DNA from: Tretioscincus oriximinensis
Taxonomy: Eukaryota; Chordata; Lepidosauria; Squamata; Gymnophthalmidae
Length of the DNA stretch: 64,000 nucleotides
Direction: 5' to 3'
Assembly: GCA_022410635.1 (NCBI GenBank)
Contig: JAJVDF010000017.1
Coordinates: 3,712,601-3,776,600 of the forward strand
Shown: positions 58,801 to 64,000 of the stretch, one piece after another
Layout of the letters: the number at the start of each line of letters is the position of its first letter
Position numbering within the stretch: the first letter of the stretch is position 1
Notes under the pieces: generated by a model
The model's database searches: none
Told to the model about the DNA's origin: nothing
The model's input: the letters and a program-made list of their open reading frames with translations, nothing else
Translations under genes and position numbers: made by a program

Positions 58801-59910
58801 AATTCTTTAGTAAAATATAACAGAAACAGAAAAAAGCAAATGAATTCCACTAAGATTGCAGTATTAATAGCAGTTAAGACCCTTTTAATATTAAACATCA
58901 AACTGCCTACATTCTAAATAATTTTAGCTAATAACTTATCCATATATTGCTGGGCAATAGCATCTTCAGGAAATGTGGCTCTAAAAATGGCTTAATATGC
59001 ATTCACGTCACTCATAGAGCTGAATATAAATGTAGGAAAATAAAATGTTCATGTGAAAGTATTATGAGCAAACTAGACATTCACTTTTTCCATCCGCCTA
59101 GATTTGCGGGACTGGGACACACATCCTTTTAACTTCTGTTTCCAGTTAAAATGAGAGTCCTGGAAAGACAACGAAATAAGTCTGAAGAATAATTTCGAAG
59201 GGATCTTCGTGCATTAAATTTCTCCCCTCATTTTGAGATTTTGCTCAACAATAGGCAAGCAAATAGACTACTTCGTATACAATTCTATGACTTAAGTACG
59301 TGTACAAGGTGTTGGCACATTTTGACACTAGCTAACTTCTTACATATTATTATTGGACCTTTCCTGTAAGCACTGAACAATATGAATGTCTTTGTTAGAT
59401 GTGAGAATAAATGTGTCGCTTACTCACTTTGTCTTGAGACAGTGAGTCATATAAATTGCATTCCTCAATTTATTACTGTTTTCAATGAAATGCTTTCCAT
59501 TGCCAGTAACCATCAGTTAACTCTTGTTCAAAACTCCTTTCTTGTTGTGTGAAAGGGGGTAACTTTCCATGTGAAGCTTCTTTTTTCACCAATCTTGTGT
59601 TACTGTATACAATGATACAAGCAGGTGTGGCTTTTACATGCTTATTGCATTCAGTGCAAAGGTTTACAGGGTGCAACAGAAACTGATCAGATACGTATGT
59701 CCTCTGGATGAATTTGAGTCATAGTGTTCATGATCATAGTAGTAAATATCCAGTATTTTTAATTGTGATTTTGATATTTTGATTGTGCATTAAGAGAAGT
59801 TCTTGATTGGGACCACTGGTAGATGTGATTAAATCTAATCTCGAGTGTCTGCTCACAAGCAAAATGAAGTATTACGCTCTTTTCTATAATGCNTTTTTCC
59901 CCCAGAAATA
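55900..59910. other. Region downstream of SNX18, mostly unassigned
   Basis: No gene recognised. A 102-codon minus frame (56700-57008) lacks known domains. GGGAGTTGTAGTCCAGGAAT near 57291 looks like part of a common vertebrate repeat. GCCATCACCCATATGCCATC at about 57417 is a short tandem duplication. Confidence 0.4.
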
Positions 59911-59917
59911 AAGTAAG

Positions 59918-60050
59918 AATATTCGCTGGAAGTCTTTCAACAGACAGTGGACAGTCATCTGTCTGGGGAGGTTTAATGAATCCTGCATTGAGCAGGGGGT
60001 TGGACTTAACGGCCCTGGAGGTCCCTTCCAACTCTGATTCTTTGATTCTA
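59918..60050 (+). mobile_element. CR1 3' end
   Basis: GCTGGAAGTCTTTCAACAGA, GAGCAGGGGGTTGGACTTAA, GGTCCCTTCCAACTCTGATT and the terminal TGATTCTTTGATTCTA. Confidence 0.85.
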
Positions 60051-60344
60051 TACCTTCATACAGTAGGTCCTGTTTACACAGGCTCAGTTTTATGAAGCTC
60101 ACTCTTACACATTGATTGCATGGGACTGAGGGTACATTAGTTATGTTGTAATGGTTTCCTGAAATGCATTACTGGCAGAACTCATTAATCCACTCTACAT
60201 ATAACGGTAGTTAGTCTTCATTAGCAGTGGCACAATTGCATGTAGGGAAGATAAGTGTGCTCATGGGAGGAGTCATAAACTTAAACCATGGTTGCTTCAA
60301 TAATGCCGTTCCTCTTCTCTGCTTGCTGCCATCTGTGACTTCTC

Positions 60345-60445
60345 CACAGACAACTGGAAACACTTGAATCCAGCAGAGAACAGCAGCCCCACCTGACTGA
60401 CATGGACGTGGGCATATCCCAGTACAGGGATTCCCATTGAATCGT
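60345..60445 (+). repeat. Unnamed interspersed repeat, family E
   Basis: Shares AGCAGCCCCACCTGACTGAC and TCCCAGTACAGGGATTCCCA with 40845-41000. Confidence 0.4.
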
Positions 60446-63400
60446 TAAGCAAGATATCATGGGTGTTTGCATGGAAGAAGATTTAAACCACTTCTAAAAT
60501 GAGTTAGACTCCTCCATGCAAACATGCATGACTGCAGTTCATCCGGATCAGGCAAATCTACTGACAGTTTCTGCTGCTTTCATAGCAACTGTAGCAGTAG
60601 GGGAATAACAAGGACACATCCTGCCTCAGGTATAGGTATAGTTATGTTTGTGACTCTGAAAATAGTATTTAATGTAATGTACTGGAAGACATGTAGTTAA
60701 ACTATGTCTTTTGGCTGAACTGTGTTTACCACAAAATAGTGATTACCTGACAATGTTCAGTTTTGGACTTTTCTGCATTTATATTTCACTCAGAATAGCA
60801 GCTGGATTTGTGATCTCATCTACTGCTCCACCTGCAAAGGAGCATGGTGTGGATAGACCTGTATAAACTGGTTTGTTTCTTCAAAGTCAGTAATCCATTT
60901 TACGGGCCTGTGCAAATAGAGTTCCAGAAAAATTAGTACAGGACTTTTGCAATTTTTGTGGGTGTAAAAAAGAGGGATTTTCACNAACTGCTTTGTGTAT
61001 TTTAAAATGTATCTGGTGAAAATTCCCCTATTTAAGCTGCAAAATATTCATCCCTCTTTTGTCATAAATCCTACGTGTCTATGACAGAGCAAGTGAATCT
61101 GCTTCTACTAACCAAAGTTGATGAAATCAGATAAAAGCAAATCAGGCATTAGACAGAGTTAGGAGAGTTAGGATGTGGCATATCTGTCCTAATCCTGAGA
61201 TATTATCCAGTATAAGTCTTTGCCCCCCTCCAGCACGAGGATTTCCTACCTGGATGTTACGAGGATGTTCCAACATCATGATTCTGCCACCAAATGTGCA
61301 AAAAGAGTTTTTGAAATCCATCACTATGTATCAGAAAATGGTGCAAGGAACCGCAATATCTTGATTACTGATTCTGACATCGTTATGAAACGGCCCACAT
61401 TTCCATTCAAATCCTTTTTGTGCCTGCTCAGTTAATGGGAGAAGTCAGGAACTTGTAAGAAGTCACCAGCACAAGATTAACAAGGATCTCATACACTTCT
61501 TGGTTAGTCCATCAGAATTGTATACTGAGCATGTTTCAGGACTACTTCCTAGTTAATTGGCTCGTCTGTCCCACATGGGTTTAAAGGTTTTCTAATGTTT
61601 GTGAAAGGATGAAGGTAAGTACGCTGGGGCTCACGATAGTTATTTTGGAACTTAATGCCATTGTGTTTTTAACAAGACATGTGGAGGGGGCCTTAGTGTA
61701 GAAAATATCTACATAATGTTAAAACACTGTGAAAAGAACTTGCTTACTTTTTAGAAGCAAAGCAAAGAGAGCTCCTAATGCACAGATGGTTAAACGTTGT
61801 CCCTTCAACAAGTTTTTCAACAAATCTTTTGATAAAGTTACATTATTCCTCCCCTTTTTTATGTACTGAAAACAGAGGCCCATTTAAACTCTTGTCTTCA
61901 TCTTTGGGAATTTTCCTTTGGCAGTTAGCTCTTACTTATATAGCCACCAGTGACATTCTTGGTTTCCCTTAGTAACAGCACAGGGGAAGCCACACCCAGA
62001 GTCATAATCCAACAAAGAGTTAAGTGCTGTTTTAATACTTAACTCCTTGTGGGTTTAAACCCACTGAAATCTGAAGGTTTAAGTATACTTAGTAAATTTG
62101 AATTGCAGCCATGACCTATTTATTTTGCTGTTTGCTGTACAGAATTTTGTTCAACAATCTGAGTTTTTAGGAAAATGCTGTAGATGCCAATTCTATTCCA
62201 GACCTTCTGGGACAAACTAATGTCTGCAAGCAGTAGAAATTCATATTTTATGCTCTGCTCATGTTTGGTTTAAAATTCACATAAGCTTCACCAGTTCTGG
62301 TCTCCAGACCTATGGGTTGTCACAACGATGGTCAAATGTCGGCATTTTTTATTTGTAACAAAGATCTTTTTCTTAAGGTTATTTTCAGGGCAGTGGAATA
62401 TAGTCTGGAAAACTAAATGAATGTTTGTGTGTTATGAAAAAAGTGAATTTTGCATAGTGGGAAACTCAATAATTCTAATTAATATTAAAAAAGCTTTGTT
62501 TTTGTTATTACCCAAATGGCAATACAATAAGAGATCTGAATCTACATGATTTTATGTATGGTTATTTAGAAAAGAGTTTTGTTAGGTACAATAGGATAAG
62601 CATAGATAAAAGTCAAATCTAACTGTTTCATAGCTGTGAGAATGCACATAGGGCACCAAGGAAAATATAACCACTACACCACATCCAGATAAAACCTTTC
62701 CTGACATTGATGTNGTTGTCCCACATCAGCAACATTCGCGTGGACAATGCCCCTCTTCATAAATCTTTGTCCATGAAACTATGTTAACAGAAGAAAAGCT
62801 ATTCCACCACTTAATAGCGATTTTTCTACAGTTCTTATATGTTTCCTATATTTCATTACAAATGCTTTGTTTACAAATCTTGAAACAAGATACTGCCTAC
62901 ACAAGCAAATAATCAGACACTAAGTTAAAACAGAAGCCAGCAGGAGAATACAGAAAAAAACACACAAAAGCTGGTTTATTGGATAAGCTCCAGGACATAT
63001 TTATAATTACTATCTTTGAACGTTTCTTGACTGCAGAAAATGTGACTTAAAGCTAAATCTTGCTACAACATCATTTAATTGTGCTGATTGTTTCTGATGA
63101 CTAAATAAAACACAGGAGTTTGTGCTGTACTTTAATTACTCATGTTGCAAAAACTTTGTGACCGAGACACTTATAACAAGTAGCAAATCTTTCAACACCC
63201 TGTCTGGTTTCCTGCATTCCTTCACTGGCATTTTTCCAAACTTGGTCTCACATATGAAAGGGAAAATTCTTCACTGTAGTCATTTGCTTGGCCAATATTA
63301 GAGATTTTGCAGTGAGCTTAATGTACTGAGCTTAGGGAAACAAGAATTATAAATTTGAGTCTGTGCATTAATAAATGAATGTTAGACAAAAGTAAACATG

Positions 63401-64000
63401 CTTGACAGCAAAATCACCATGTGTCTCACACATTTTTGGATTAGTTCGTTCATTCATTCATTTATTTAATTTCTACTTTGTACATAATGGTCTCCTAGCA
63501 AATGTCCATGGGAATTCTATTCCACTCAAGACCCTCTCTCAGGCAATCCCTGCTTTAACTTCTGAAAATGGGGGCATAAAAAGGAAAGTTTATTCTGCCA
63601 ATATTAACTGAGAGAGGCCATTCTTTCAAATATTCAGTGCCCAAGTGATTTAGGACATTAGGAAGACATTAGGATGCTCAGGAAATGTCTGCAATAATAC
63701 TGTCTTGGTAAGATGCCATTTTTGTAAACTGAGTTTTCAATAGTTAATAAGTATTCATCACATTCATACTGTACAATACCAGTTTTCAAAACTTCTTGAA
63801 ACATCCAGGTTGTTTGGGATACTGATGACAAAATACCAGATATCACTGCTCACAAGCAAAAAAGCTTGTGTCATAACAGATGAAATCTTAAATAATACAG
63901 GCACATACTATTTAATATATCCATCCAAATATACTGTGTATAGGGTACAAACATATATTCTCATTCTTATAACACAATGAATAATACATAAGAACATAAA
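60446..64000. other. Intergenic, mostly unassigned
   Basis: No gene recognised. Short open frames around 61173-61435 do not match a family I know. The last bases, ATAAGAACATAA, may be the first bases of another family D repeat. Confidence 0.4.

Noticed and set aside
61173..61435. Possible unrecognised exon (frame reading RNILITDSDIV)
   Set aside because: No clear splice sites or family match; kept only as unassigned sequence.
1..64000. CRISPR array, phage, plasmid or bacterial operon-like content
   Set aside because: No regularly spaced direct repeats with unique spacers, no dense same-strand gene runs; introns, CpG islands, LINEs and SINEs show a vertebrate nuclear genome.

Overview
This is a vertebrate nuclear chromosome window carrying two protein-coding genes in the same orientation: HSPB3 (intronless, 25072-25518) and SNX18 (exon 1 at 35545-37237, exon 2 at 54816-55069, with a 17.6 kb intron). 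HSPB3 next to SNX18 is the order I know from other amniotes, including human chromosome 5. The repeats (CR1 3' ends closing in ATTCTATG units, L2-like 3' tails, degenerate L1 ORF2 pieces, tRNA-headed SINEs, and Tc1, Tigger-like and hAT-like fold-back elements) suggest a non-avian reptile, most likely a lepidosaur. That assignment is inferred from repeat style and is not proven. Single N bases are scattered through the assembly.

Layout. 1-11 kb: AT-rich intergenic DNA with a Tc1-type MITE, CR1, L1 and SINE copies and a cluster of palindromic MITEs. 10.65-12.55 kb: a set of inverted and direct repeats around a CpG island with no recognisable coding exon. 12.5-25 kb: intergenic, with an intact-looking hAT-type element (8-bp target duplication), an L1 3' half containing a local inverted duplication, a complete 260-bp Tigger-like MITE, LINE fragments and a perfect 36-bp hairpin. 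24.8-25.5 kb: HSPB3 with a MEF2-type site and E-boxes upstream. 25.5-34 kb: intergenic repeats. 34-37.3 kb: SNX18 promoter CpG island and exon 1. 37.3-54.8 kb: SNX18 intron, filled with old repeats. 54.8-55.9 kb: SNX18 exon 2 and likely 3'UTR. 56-64 kb: intergenic, with little that I recognise.

The two genes do not form a pathway. HSPB3 is a muscle small heat-shock protein. SNX18 is an SH3-PX-BAR membrane-remodelling protein of endocytosis and autophagy. I found no CRISPR, operon-like or defence-type system and no real tRNA or rRNA gene. The most useful observations are the candidate myogenic control sites at HSPB3, the SNX18 read-through frame past exon 1, the orphan CpG island, and several structurally well-defined fold-back elements.
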